Shown: piece by piece, positions 1 to 7,736 of the stretch
Layout: each line of letters starts with the position of its first letter
How positions within the stretch are numbered: position 1 is the stretch's first letter
Assembly: GCA_023150895.1 (NCBI GenBank)
Contig: JAKLJY010000022.1
Location: forward strand, 1-46,166
Direction of reading: 5' to 3'
Length of the DNA stretch: 46,166 bases
DNA from: Myxococcota bacterium
GTDB taxonomy: Bacteria > Myxococcota_A > Bradymonadia > UBA7976 > UBA1532
Translations under genes and position numbers: made by a program
The notes under the pieces: model-generated
Databases searched by the model: none
What the model was told of the DNA's origin: nothing
What the model saw: the letters and a program-made list of their open reading frames with translations, nothing else

Positions 1-101
1 AACGGCTCCGCCCACGACTTCGCCAGCCGCGCCGCCTTGTCCTTCGGAATCAGGAACTGCGCTTCGAACAGGGAGGTTTGCGGGCTCGTTGGTCGGAACA
101 T
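1..101 (-). CDS. IS transposase, N-terminal part (runs off the window)
   Basis: Reading the minus strand from an ATG at 101 gives an open frame to the window edge (33 full codons). It begins MFRPTSPQTSLFEAQFLIPK and continues with a KAARLAKSWAEP segment. From memory, this opening (MFR-x-T-x-PQ-x-SLFE followed by a K-SWA motif) is typical of DDE transposases of the IS1182/ISNCY type. The catalytic region lies outside the window, so activity cannot be judged. It sits 70 bases beyond a truncated-looking gene (172-414) on the same strand, which suggests that the element inserted there. The family assignment rests only on the first 33 residues. Confidence 0.6.
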   Translation of the reverse strand, partial: MFRPTSPQTSLFEAQFLIPKDKAARLAKSWAEP

Positions 102-134
102 CCGCGGACGATCTCACGCCGTGTCGCGTGCGTC

Positions 135-154
135 CACACGCGCGTGCGCGCGCG
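135..154. repeat. Alternating purine-pyrimidine tract
   Basis: Twenty consecutive bases alternate pyrimidine and purine (mostly CG with CA/TG steps). Such tracts can adopt Z-form DNA in supercoiled molecules. The tract lies between the transposase start and the truncated gene, probably within the IS end. No function is demonstrated. Confidence 0.4.
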
Positions 155-171
155 AGGTTTTTACGAGGGAC

Positions 172-414
172 TCAAAGTTCGACCACGCCCTCGCGTTTGT
201 AGGCCCGCAGGTACAGACCCCGCGGTGGCCAGGCGGCGCCGGCGGCGACGAACTCGCCACGCACGGACTCGAGCTGCCGGGCCTCGGCCTCGCGGTAACG
301 CGCGTTCGTGCGCTGCGCGTCGCGAAACTCTCCGGCGCGCGCGGTGGTCAGCGTGAAGAACCCGATCAGGGCCGACAGGATCGCGAGGGTCAGGAGTTCC
401 AGGTGCGTCCGCAT
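172..414 (-). pseudogene. Probable truncated L,D-transpeptidase-like exported protein
   Basis: This is an 80-residue reading frame from the ATG at 414 (a longer GTG-type start at 435 is possible). Residues 1-24 form a signal peptide or membrane anchor (MRTHLELLTLAILSALIGFF). The rest contains PPRGLYLRAYKREGVVEL and then TGA. In L,D-transpeptidase (YkuD/ErfK-type) proteins of this group, a similar PP-x-LYLRAFKREG segment opens the catalytic domain and is followed by some 150 more residues with the His/Cys active site. Here the frame stops at that point and IS-like sequence begins within 70 bases. I infer a gene cut by the insertion; the stop codon may come from the IS end. It could instead be a genuine small protein. 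Confidence 0.5.
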
Positions 415-459
415 GCAGATGCGAACGCGCGGCATCGCGGATGGATCTCCCGACGGGTG

Positions 460-2499
460 TCAGTCTCGTCGACGGCGCCGAATCGCGAGCGCCGCGAGCG
501 CGGCGAGCCCGGCGAGGGGGGCCGGGTCGACCCCTCCCCCGGCGGCGCGGCAACCGCTCGACGACTTCTTGGACGTCGGCGCCCCCGCCTCGTCCCCGCA
601 GGTCTCGACGCCGTCGGGCAGGCAGCGGCCGCAGCCGTTGTCGCAGGACGGATCCCAGTGGGTGCCCTCGCCACAGATGGCCTTGCACTGCCCGTCGACG
701 AAGACGGTACCGGCGCCGCACGGGCCCTGCGCCGAGCCGAAGGGGCAAGCGTCGCGCTCCGCCGGGCCACCGTCCGTCGAGGCCTCGACGCACTCGCCGG
801 CGGCGTTGGGCACGCGTCCGGGTCCGCAGATGACCAGCGGCACGTCGGGCACGGGGCCGGCGTCTCCGGGCGGCGGCAGGACCGGCCCCTGATCGCGCGG
901 CGGGGCGACGGCCATGTCCGGCGGGGGCGGGAAACCGCCGTCGGGCAGGAACCCGACCGGGTGCATCACGGGGTCCGTCCGGACCTCGTCGAGGCCGTCG
1001 GCGGTGATGGAGGCGATGTTGGTGATGATGGCACCGTCCTGCGCGTCGTCGGCGACCCGCACCCGGAAGCGCACCAGGTGGCGTTCCCCGGGGGCGATGC
1101 GCTCGATGCCGGGGATGCCCGTGAGGTTGAGCCCCATGGCGAGCTGCGTGTTGCCATCGGCGGTGTCCGGGATCTGAATCACATCGACCGTCGTCGAGCC
1201 CGGCTGATAGACCGTGCCCGCGGGCGGGGCGTCGAAGACCCGCACGCCGGTCGCAAAGTCGCCGCCGCCGTTCTCGACCAGGATCACATACTCGATCTGT
1301 TGCCCGGGCTGCACGACCGAGCGGGCGGGCGGCTCGGCCGACTTCTCGGGCTTGAGGGTGTCGAAGGTGGCCGGCCGGTGGTCGAACGCCATCATCAGCC
1401 AGTTGGTGAAGATCTGTTCGCCGGCCGTCACCAGTCCGTCGCCGCGGGGCAGCGTGAGCACCAGTGTCGCGTCTTCGTCCTCCGGCTCGATGGCATTTTC
1501 GAGATGGAACGTGTCGAGGTCGACGCCGCGCGTCCCGCGAACACACCCCTCGGGGCTGCTGACGGTGTCGTTGAAGACGTTGTTGAACGGATTGCAGTCG
1601 TTTTCGACGTCCGTGTCGTTCAGGCGCATGCCGTCGCCCGTCGTCTGCGCGTCGCCTTCCTGCGCGAAGAAGGTGATGTCCACCGCCGGCTCGGGTGGCG
1701 CGCGGAACCCCTGCGGCCGCAGGCGCCGCTCGCCGCCGTCGATGAGCTCGAAGCCCTGATAGTAATACAGCCGGCGGAGCGGGAGCGAGGCCTCTTCGTA
1801 GACGACGAGCAGCGACCAGCCGCCCACCGTCAGGCTGCCGATCGCGGCGAGGGCCGTCTCGGGGTTGTTGTCGTCCCCGCCGGGGATGACCACGTCGGCG
1901 ATGCGCCAGTTGCCGTTGAGCACGCCACCGCCTTCGAGGTGCGTGTTGAGCGCGTCCGTGACGTCCGCCGTCTGGCTCGAGAACGTCAGACCGCAGCTCC
2001 CGACCGAACAGAGGGTCTGGATGAGCTGGCATTGTTCTGCCGGCGCGGCGTCGTCGAACGTCTCGGAGCGCATGCCATCGGCTTGTACGGCGATGGGCGC
2101 GCCACCGGGCGGCGTCAGCGTCACGAGGGTGTCGGGGGCGTCGCCCTCGGGCAGGCTGGCGACCCAGGTGAGCTGCGCGTACCGCACCCGTAGGCCGGCG
2201 AGTCCCTGCGGGACGCCCGCGAGCGCCGCGCTGCCGCTGTCGAGGCCGGCGCAGTTGCCGTTCGAGTTCAGCGCGCAACTGCCGCCGCCGCCGCACTCGA
2301 GCAGGCTGCCCGCCGTCGCGACGTAGTTCAGATTGCCCTCGAAGACCTCCATCGGCTCGGGGCCGAGGGACTGCCCGGCGGCCTGCGCGGGCTGCGGCAC
2401 GGCCAGGGCGAGGCCGAGGGCGACGACGGTCGCGGCGGTCGCGGCAGGGGCGGCCGGCGCGAGGACCGAGGCGAGTAAGCGGGCGTTCCAACGGTGCAT
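460..2499 (-). CDS. Exported protein with DUF11-like domain and MYXO-CTERM sorting tail
   Basis: The product has 679 residues. The ATG at 2499 is chosen because GAGGAGTCCC lies directly upstream and a signal peptide follows (residues 1-40, ending QPAQAA). The body is a secreted beta-rich region with Cys pairs. A DUF11-like beta-sandwich at about 380-500 contains GQQIEYVILVENGG and IERIAPGERHLVRFRVRV. A short Cys-rich segment at about 560-640 follows. The C-terminus has a Cys at residue 650 in SSSGCRAAGGG, a hydrophobic stretch (LAGLAALAALAI) and RRRRRD. That Cys + helix + Arg-cluster layout is the MYXO-CTERM signal, known from Myxococcus to be processed at the Cys and used for cell-surface display. 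It is last in the envelope operon, 79 bases after the lipoprotein at 2579-3625. Confidence 0.85.
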   Translation of the reverse strand: MHRWNARLLASVLAPAAPAATAATVVALGLALAVPQPAQAAGQSLGPEPMEVFEGNLNYVATAGSLLECGGGGSCALNSNGNCAGLDSGSAALAGVPQGLAGLRVRYAQLTWVASLPEGDAPDTLVTLTPPGGAPIAVQADGMRSETFDDAAPAEQCQLIQTLCSVGSCGLTFSSQTADVTDALNTHLEGGGVLNGNWRIADVVIPGGDDNNPETALAAIGSLTVGGWSLLVVYEEASLPLRRLYYYQGFELIDGGERRLRPQGFRAPPEPAVDITFFAQEGDAQTTGDGMRLNDTDVENDCNPFNNVFNDTVSSPEGCVRGTRGVDLDTFHLENAIEPEDEDATLVLTLPRGDGLVTAGEQIFTNWLMMAFDHRPATFDTLKPEKSAEPPARSVVQPGQQIEYVILVENGGGDFATGVRVFDAPPAGTVYQPGSTTVDVIQIPDTADGNTQLAMGLNLTGIPGIERIAPGERHLVRFRVRVADDAQDGAIITNIASITADGLDEVRTDPVMHPVGFLPDGGFPPPPDMAVAPPRDQGPVLPPPGDAGPVPDVPLVICGPGRVPNAAGECVEASTDGGPAERDACPFGSAQGPCGAGTVFVDGQCKAICGEGTHWDPSCDNGCGRCLPDGVETCGDEAGAPTSKKSSSGCRAAGGGVDPAPLAGLAALAALAIRRRRRD

Positions 2500-2578
2500 C
2501 GGGACTCCTCGGATTCGTGGGGGCGACGAAAAGGGAGAGCCGCAGTATGGCACGAAGGCCGACGCCGACGCGAAGCTC

Positions 2579-3625
2579 TCAGAACGACTCGGAGGGCACA
2601 CCCGCGGCGTTCTCGGCGACGCCCACGGCCGGTTTGCGGGTCGGCTGCGCGAAGTAGAGCAGGTACGCGTCGCCGAGCCGCACGTTCGACGGCGACGTGC
2701 GCCCGTACTTGTCGTCCTCGAGGATCGGGTTGTGGGCGTACCGGACGAAGCCCCGGTCGGGCGCCTCGCTGGCCGCGAAACCGATGCTCGCGATCTCGCC
2801 GCGCAGGCCGGCATAGAAGAGCCGAAAGAGGCGCCGCCCGGTCGCGGTCGTGGCGATGCGGACCTCGGGATCGAAGACCCCGGCGGCATCCCAGCACGCC
2901 TGCGGTTTGCCCTGCACGTCGAGGCAGTCGCGCCCGGCCTCGAGAATCGTCCGGCGGGCTCCGAGGGGCTCGCCGGGGCGGCCCGCCGCGTGGCGCAGCA
3001 CCGAGCGCGCGTCCTCCGACGCACCGGTGGCCGTGTAGAAGACGTGCACCCGACCGGCATCGAAGGCGAGCGACGCCGAGCCGAGCCCGCCGGCTTCCTC
3101 CGGCCCCTCGGGGACGACCCAGGGCGCGGCGTCCAGCGTAAACGTGCGGCCATCGGCGCTTTCGCCGTGGTACAGGCCGTCGGCGCGCGTCACGACGAGG
3201 TGCCAGCGGCCCGTCTCGGGGTCGAGCGCGACCGCAGGCGCGCGGGCGTCCTCGGGCGTTTCGGCCAGGATGGGCGAAAAGGGGCCGAAATCGAGGCCCG
3301 TGCTCGCGTCCGCCCGTGCCAGACCCGACCCCTCGGCCGTCGTCACATGGGCAAAGAGCGCGACGCCGGCGTCGGTGGTCACCGCGGACGGATCGCGCAC
3401 CGCCGGCAGCGCCGGGTCGACGGGGGGCGGGTACAGCCAGGCCGAGACCTGCGTGCCCCGGATGAACGTGACCACCTCGTAGGGCACGATGCCGCGGTTG
3501 GGCAGGTTCTCGCCGCCGCCGCCGGGTCCGCCCGTCGTCCCGCAGGCGGTTGCCACGATGGCACACGCAAATGCGGCCGCGGTGCGCGCACGGGCGCGCG
3601 CCGGCCAGACCCGGCGGGGCGTCAA
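2579..3625 (-). CDS. Lipoprotein with predicted beta-propeller (glycosidase-like fold)
   Basis: The product has 348 residues. The TTG start at 3625 overlaps the TGA of the preceding FadL-like gene (TTGA), so translation is probably coupled. The signal peptide ends in a lipobox (IVATAC, lipidated Cys28), followed by a Gly-rich spacer. The rest has spaced motifs of a five-bladed propeller: ARAPAVALDPETGRWHLVV, ASLAFDAGRVHVFYTA, RRLFRLFYAGLRG and YLLYFAQP. Phrases of the type 'W-H-L-V', 'V-H-V-F-Y-T' and 'F-R-L-F-Y-A-G' resemble GH32/43/68-like or GH130-like propellers. No catalytic triad can be assigned, so enzymatic activity is not claimed. The protein may bind a ligand or assist the two neighbouring barrels at the outer membrane. 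Confidence 0.8.
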   Translation of the reverse strand: MTPRRVWPARARARTAAAFACAIVATACGTTGGPGGGGENLPNRGIVPYEVVTFIRGTQVSAWLYPPPVDPALPAVRDPSAVTTDAGVALFAHVTTAEGSGLARADASTGLDFGPFSPILAETPEDARAPAVALDPETGRWHLVVTRADGLYHGESADGRTFTLDAAPWVVPEGPEEAGGLGSASLAFDAGRVHVFYTATGASEDARSVLRHAAGRPGEPLGARRTILEAGRDCLDVQGKPQACWDAAGVFDPEVRIATTATGRRLFRLFYAGLRGEIASIGFAASEAPDRGFVRYAHNPILEDDKYGRTSPSNVRLGDAYLLYFAQPTRKPAVGVAENAAGVPSESF

Positions 3626-4968
3626 AACAGCACCCCGAGCGTGAGCGCGGTGCCGAGGACGTCCCCGTCGGCGACGTAGTCCCCCACGCCGTCGGCCGGA
3701 TCGGACTTTTCCTGCCGGCGCTCGCGCAGGCGAATGTATTGTGCCGCCACGTCGAGCGTCACCGGACCCGGCCAGAGGGCGCCCCGGACCGGGTGCAGGG
3801 GCCCGAAGCGCAGCCCGAAGCCGGCCCCCGCCCCGATCTTGTCGGCGTCTACGTAGTTCGTGATGCCCGGCTGCGCCGGCGCGGGGGAAGGCTCGTAGAA
3901 GCCGCCGGCCCGCAGGACGAATCCGAACGTTTCACCGTCAGCGAGGACGAGCTCGGCACCGAGACGCGGCACGACGATGTCATGGAAGTCCGGCGCCTGC
4001 GGCGGATCGGGGATGGGGACCGAGAACTGCAAGGGCTCGAGCTCGAGTTCGAGCGCGATGGCCGCCGTCGACGAGGGGAACCCGCTCCACTGCAGCCACG
4101 CGAGCTCGGCGCTGACGGTGAAGGCGGTGTGTTCGTAGGCCACGCCGAACGCGACCTGCCGCGGCGAGAAGAGGTTGTCGTTGACCGAGTTGAGGAAAAA
4201 GCGCCCGGACTCGACCAGTGTGGTGTCATTGGGGCCCGTCACCACGCGTCCGTGGACGTCGACGTCGAGGTCGAGCGACAGACTGAACGCCTCGCGCTCG
4301 GTGAGGCCGAAGCGCCAGTGTCGCCCGGGTCGCCACATGAGCCCGAAGCTCGGGTAGCGGACGGCCTCGAGATCGACGTCGACCCGGCTGCGCAGGCGGG
4401 TGTGCGTGACATCCGTGGCATGGACGACGCCTTCGACGTCGAGGGCCCCGTGCGTGTCGCTCAGGTAAGTGACGCCCGCGCCGAACGTCAGCCCGTCGAC
4501 GAGCTCGACCGCCGCGCTCGAGGTGATGACCAGTCGCTGCGGCCGGTTGTCGTACAGCTCGAAACGGGGCTGCGACTGACGGAGCGCGCGCAGCCGCGTG
4601 ATGCGGTCGTCCGGCAGGAAGAGGCCAATCGAGAAGGCCACCCGCCGCCCGAAGAGGTCGCCGGGCAACAACAGACCCCCCTGGAACCCGCTGGAGCGGT
4701 CGACGTTCAGATCCGCGCCGTTGAGCCGCAGGAAGGGCTGCGTATAGACGTACCCCAGGTCGATGTGCAGGTGGTCCGCCGCCGCGAGCCCCCCCGGGTT
4801 GTAGTAGTTCGCCGAGACGTCCCGGGCCGTCGCCGTCGTCGCACCGCCGAGCGCGATGCCCCGGGCGCCGAACCCGAAGGCATCGAGCGGGTTGGCCCGC
4901 GGCGCGGCCGGAAAACACAGCAACGCCGCCGCCGACGTCGACACGGAACACACCAGCGCGGCCCTCAC
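3622..4968 (-). CDS. FadL/OmpP1-family outer membrane protein (second of a tandem pair)
   Basis: The product has 448 residues. The GTG at 4968 overlaps the stop of the upstream paralogue (GTGA) and directly precedes a signal peptide ending PRANPLDAFGFGARG. The signature FGARGIALGGATTATARD followed by SANYYNPGGLA is the OmpP1/FadL hallmark near the mature N-terminus. Alternating amphipathic strands follow to a C-terminal Phe (TALTLGVLF), as expected for a 14-strand barrel. FadL proteins carry hydrophobic compounds such as fatty acids or aromatics across the outer membrane; the substrate here is unknown. It shares an operon with a paralogue upstream and a lipoprotein downstream. Confidence 0.88.
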   Translation of the reverse strand: MRAALVCSVSTSAAALLCFPAAPRANPLDAFGFGARGIALGGATTATARDVSANYYNPGGLAAADHLHIDLGYVYTQPFLRLNGADLNVDRSSGFQGGLLLPGDLFGRRVAFSIGLFLPDDRITRLRALRQSQPRFELYDNRPQRLVITSSAAVELVDGLTFGAGVTYLSDTHGALDVEGVVHATDVTHTRLRSRVDVDLEAVRYPSFGLMWRPGRHWRFGLTEREAFSLSLDLDVDVHGRVVTGPNDTTLVESGRFFLNSVNDNLFSPRQVAFGVAYEHTAFTVSAELAWLQWSGFPSSTAAIALELELEPLQFSVPIPDPPQAPDFHDIVVPRLGAELVLADGETFGFVLRAGGFYEPSPAPAQPGITNYVDADKIGAGAGFGLRFGPLHPVRGALWPGPVTLDVAAQYIRLRERRQEKSDPADGVGDYVADGDVLGTALTLGVLF

Positions 4969-6254
4969 AGGTGAACCCCCAGCTCGGCGCCCCAGGCGAA
5001 AATCTCGCCATCGTGCCGCCGCCGAGTGCCATCGACGCGCTCGAAGTCGCGCGGCGACAGGTGATGCCATTGTCCCCCGAGGTCGAGGCGCAGGGTCTCC
5101 CACGCGAGGCCGAGCCCGAGCCCGACGATGTGTCGATCGTTGTCGACGTACCCGTGGAAGCCCGTCTGCGGAGGGGCAGGCGAGCCCTCGCGGGCGTACC
5201 CGACGCGGGGCGACAGCGTCACGGCCCCGACCGGCAGGGTGCCCTCCGCGCCGGTGCGCAGGACCCAGGTGTCACCAAACCCGGGCGGGGGTTGCGGGGC
5301 GTCCTCCGGGCGGGTCGCGGTGTAGACGATGGGGTTCGGGAAGCGGCTCCACTGTTTCCACGTCGCCCCGCCGGCCACGCGGACGGGGGCCCCGGGGACG
5401 GTGCCCGACACCTCGAAGGCCACCTGCCGGGGGTCGTACTGGGCGACGCCCGAAATGGCCAACGGGGGCACCGGCAAGGGGAACGTCTCGCCCAGATTGG
5501 CGTCGAGGGGCAGGTCGAACGTGGCCTTGGACTCGCCCCGGTAGACCACGGCGAATGCCACCCCGGGGGCCGGACGGAGCAAGACACCCGCCGTCGGCGC
5601 GTAGTCGGCGAGCAGCTCGTCGTGCACCGTCGAGCCGATGCGCCCGGTCTCGTTGGGCGCGACCTGAATCGACCCGCCGAGCTCGGCGAGCGCGATGAAC
5701 CCGGCCCCCACGCTCAGGGCGTCCGTCAGGCGCAGCCCGCCGCCGAGTTGCAGGCTGACCGTCTGCGCACGGCTCTGCAGAAGGACGAAGCTCGCTTCAC
5801 CGGGGCGTGGCACCTCGGCGAGGAGCACCGAGCCGAACGGGATGACGAACGCGGCGCCGAGGGCGAGGCGCTCGGCCATGAACCCGCCCAACGGGAGCGG
5901 GATGCCCATGCCGATGAGCGTCGCCGGGGCGTCGCGCACGTCCGCCGCCGTGCCGTCGAGTTCGAGCGCGAAGACCGCGTGCTGGTAGCCGAGGGAGAAC
6001 GTCCGGTGACGCTCGAACCCGAGCCCGGCGGGGTTGTAATAGACCGCCGCGTGGCCCTCGGCCGTGGTCGCCGCCGCCCCCGCGAGCGAAACGCCGCGCG
6101 CCCCGTACCCGAAGAGGTCGAGCACGCTCGCCGTCGCGGCCCCGGGCAGGCACACGAGCGCCCCCGCGAGCCAGGCGGCCGGGGTCGAGACACGGGCCCG
6201 CAGTGCGGCGCGGGGTCGCGTCGCGCGCGGGCGGGCGGGCACGGCGGGGAGCAT
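4965..6254 (-). CDS. FadL/OmpP1-family outer membrane protein (first of a tandem pair)
   Basis: The product has 429 residues. The ATG at 6254 is the first start that gives an N-terminal signal sequence (Arg-rich n-region, then AAWLAGALVCLPGAATA). The mature region opens with LFGYGARGVSLAGAAATTAE and AAVYYNPAGLGF, the FadL/OmpP1 signature. It is clearly related to the downstream barrel (same opening, similar length, same YVD motif near the C-terminus), so this is a tandem duplication that has diverged. It heads the minus-strand operon 6254-460. A 67-base spacer separates it from the divergent thioesterase gene at 6322, so promoters for both probably lie there. The transported hydrophobic substrate is unknown. 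Confidence 0.88.
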   Translation of the reverse strand: MLPAVPARPRATRPRAALRARVSTPAAWLAGALVCLPGAATASVLDLFGYGARGVSLAGAAATTAEGHAAVYYNPAGLGFERHRTFSLGYQHAVFALELDGTAADVRDAPATLIGMGIPLPLGGFMAERLALGAAFVIPFGSVLLAEVPRPGEASFVLLQSRAQTVSLQLGGGLRLTDALSVGAGFIALAELGGSIQVAPNETGRIGSTVHDELLADYAPTAGVLLRPAPGVAFAVVYRGESKATFDLPLDANLGETFPLPVPPLAISGVAQYDPRQVAFEVSGTVPGAPVRVAGGATWKQWSRFPNPIVYTATRPEDAPQPPPGFGDTWVLRTGAEGTLPVGAVTLSPRVGYAREGSPAPPQTGFHGYVDNDRHIVGLGLGLAWETLRLDLGGQWHHLSPRDFERVDGTRRRHDGEIFAWGAELGVHL

Positions 6255-6321
6255 TGGTCGGCACGCTATGCGATGCGGCCTCGTCGTTGAAGCGAAATGG
6301 GCTTTGGCGGAAGATGCCGGC

Positions 6322-6819
6322 ATGTCCGCCCGCCCCGCCGCTCCGAACGCCTCCCCGGCCGCCGCCCCCGCCGACGCGCCCGCCTGGGTGCCACGGGTCG
6401 TGCAGTTCATGGAGGAGGCCATCCCCTTCAACGCGTTCCTCGGGGTCAAGGTCGACCACCTCGCCGCGGGCGTCTGCGTGCTGCGCCTGCCGTGGCGCGC
6501 GGAGCTCGTCGGCGATCCCTTTCGGCCGGCCGTGCACGGGGGCGTCTCCGCGACGCTCATCGACACCGCCGGCGGCGCAGCGTGTTTCTCGCTCCTCGAG
6601 CGCCCGACGGATCGCGTGAGCACCGTCGACATGCGCGTCGATTACCTGCGACCCGGCGCGGGCGCCGATCTCTTCTGCCGGGGCCGGGTCATTCGCATGG
6701 GCAACCGCGTCGCCGTGACACACATGGAGCTGTTCTGCGGCGGCCTCGACACCGCGGAGGGCCCCATCGCCACGGGCAGCGGCGTCTACAACGTGCTGCG
6801 CAAGGGCGATCGCTCGTGA
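6322..6819 (+). CDS. PaaI-type hotdog thioesterase
   Basis: The product has 165 residues. It carries the hotdog-fold acyl-CoA thioesterase core: the VHGGVSATLIDTAGG motif at about 71-85, with the HGG turn (72-74) and an acidic residue (Asp81) on the central helix. It ends in the strand pattern TVDMRVDYLRPG...GRVIRMGNRVAVTHMEL typical of PaaI/YbgC-like enzymes, which hydrolyse acyl- or aryl-CoA thioesters in the cytoplasm. The first 20 residues are a low-complexity Pro/Ala leader, so the true start could be the in-frame ATG at 6268 or later. The gene overlaps the next one by GTGA. Its position back-to-back with two FadL-like barrels fits uptake and handling of fatty or aromatic acids, which is an inference. 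Confidence 0.85.
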   Translation: MSARPAAPNASPAAAPADAPAWVPRVVQFMEEAIPFNAFLGVKVDHLAAGVCVLRLPWRAELVGDPFRPAVHGGVSATLIDTAGGAACFSLLERPTDRVSTVDMRVDYLRPGAGADLFCRGRVIRMGNRVAVTHMELFCGGLDTAEGPIATGSGVYNVLRKGDRS

Positions 6820-7733
6820 CGCGCGCCCGGGTGACGGCCGTGGCGGTGGCATCGCTCGGGGCGATGGGCATGCTCGCGACCGCATGTGATACGGGCGGGC
6901 CCTCGGGCGGCGGCGCGGGCGCTCCCCTCGACGCGGGCGGGTTCGTTTTCGATTTCGGGAGCGGGCCCGATGACGCGGGCGAGCTCGACGCTGCGGTGCC
7001 GCCCCCGCCGCTCCCCGACCCCGCCGCCTGCGCGGCGACGTGCGAGACCCTCTCGGCCTGCGCGGCCGCCGATGCGCCCGACGGGCTGTGCGATGCCATC
7101 GACGCCCGCGAACGCGAGGCGTTTGCCGGTTTGTGCGCGCAGGTCTGCGGCGCTGCCCCCGGCTTCCCCGAAGCCTTCGCCGGCGTCGGCGACTGCCCCG
7201 CGCAGCTCGAACGCATGCGCGCGGTCTCGTCGACGCTCGCGTACGCCTGCGTGCCGAGCCCCCCGCCCGAAACCCCGGCCTGTGCCGTCTTCGCGGACCG
7301 CACGGCGGCCTGCACCGGCGAGGCCTGCGACGACGTCGTGCCCGTGCAGGCCGGGCTCGCTTACTGGCTGCGCCTGAGCTGCGATCAGAGCGTCGCCGCC
7401 GGGCAGCTCGCCGTCGACGATCTCGCCCGGCTCCCCGGCGAACAGACCCCCTGCGACGACCCGGTGGCGCAGAGCATCGTGGGCGGCCTGGTCGGTGATG
7501 CGACCCGGCAGGGCACGCTGACCCACCTGTGTACCTTCGGCCCGGCGCTCGACGAGGGGACGTGCGCGGCCGCGTGCGAGCACCTGCGACCCTGTCTGCC
7601 CGCCCGCAATCCGCTGCGCGTCGAGTCGTACTGCCGCTTCGTGTGCGCGCTCGACGACAGCCTCCGCGACCCGCTGACCTGTGCGGCGGCGGCCCCCGAG
7701 TGCGCACCGCTGAGCACCTGCTTCGGCGGGTAG
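6816..7733 (+). CDS. Cys-rich lipoprotein of unknown function
   Basis: The product has 305 residues. The GTG at 6816 overlaps the thioesterase stop. The signal peptide ends in a lipobox (MLATAC, Cys24), followed by a Gly/Asp/Pro-rich linker to about residue 70. The mature region has about 18 cysteines in motifs such as CAATCETLSAC, CAQVCG, CAAACEHLRPC and YCRFVC, which suggests helical disulfide-linked hairpins in a periplasmic or surface domain. I do not recognise the family. It ends four bases from the convergent DUF885 gene. Confidence 0.8.
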   Translation: MTRARVTAVAVASLGAMGMLATACDTGGPSGGGAGAPLDAGGFVFDFGSGPDDAGELDAAVPPPPLPDPAACAATCETLSACAAADAPDGLCDAIDAREREAFAGLCAQVCGAAPGFPEAFAGVGDCPAQLERMRAVSSTLAYACVPSPPPETPACAVFADRTAACTGEACDDVVPVQAGLAYWLRLSCDQSVAAGQLAVDDLARLPGEQTPCDDPVAQSIVGGLVGDATRQGTLTHLCTFGPALDEGTCAAACEHLRPCLPARNPLRVESYCRFVCALDDSLRDPLTCAAAAPECAPLSTCFGG

Positions 7734-7736
7734 CGC

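Noticed and set aside
135-154. CG-alternating tract as an origin or att site
   Set aside because: No DnaA boxes, integrase or tRNA lie nearby; it is best read as part of an IS end or a simple sequence.
37-2193. Long plus-strand frame across the left region
   Set aside because: It overlaps the MYXO-CTERM gene on the opposite strand. The Arg/Gly-rich translation has no domain or start site.
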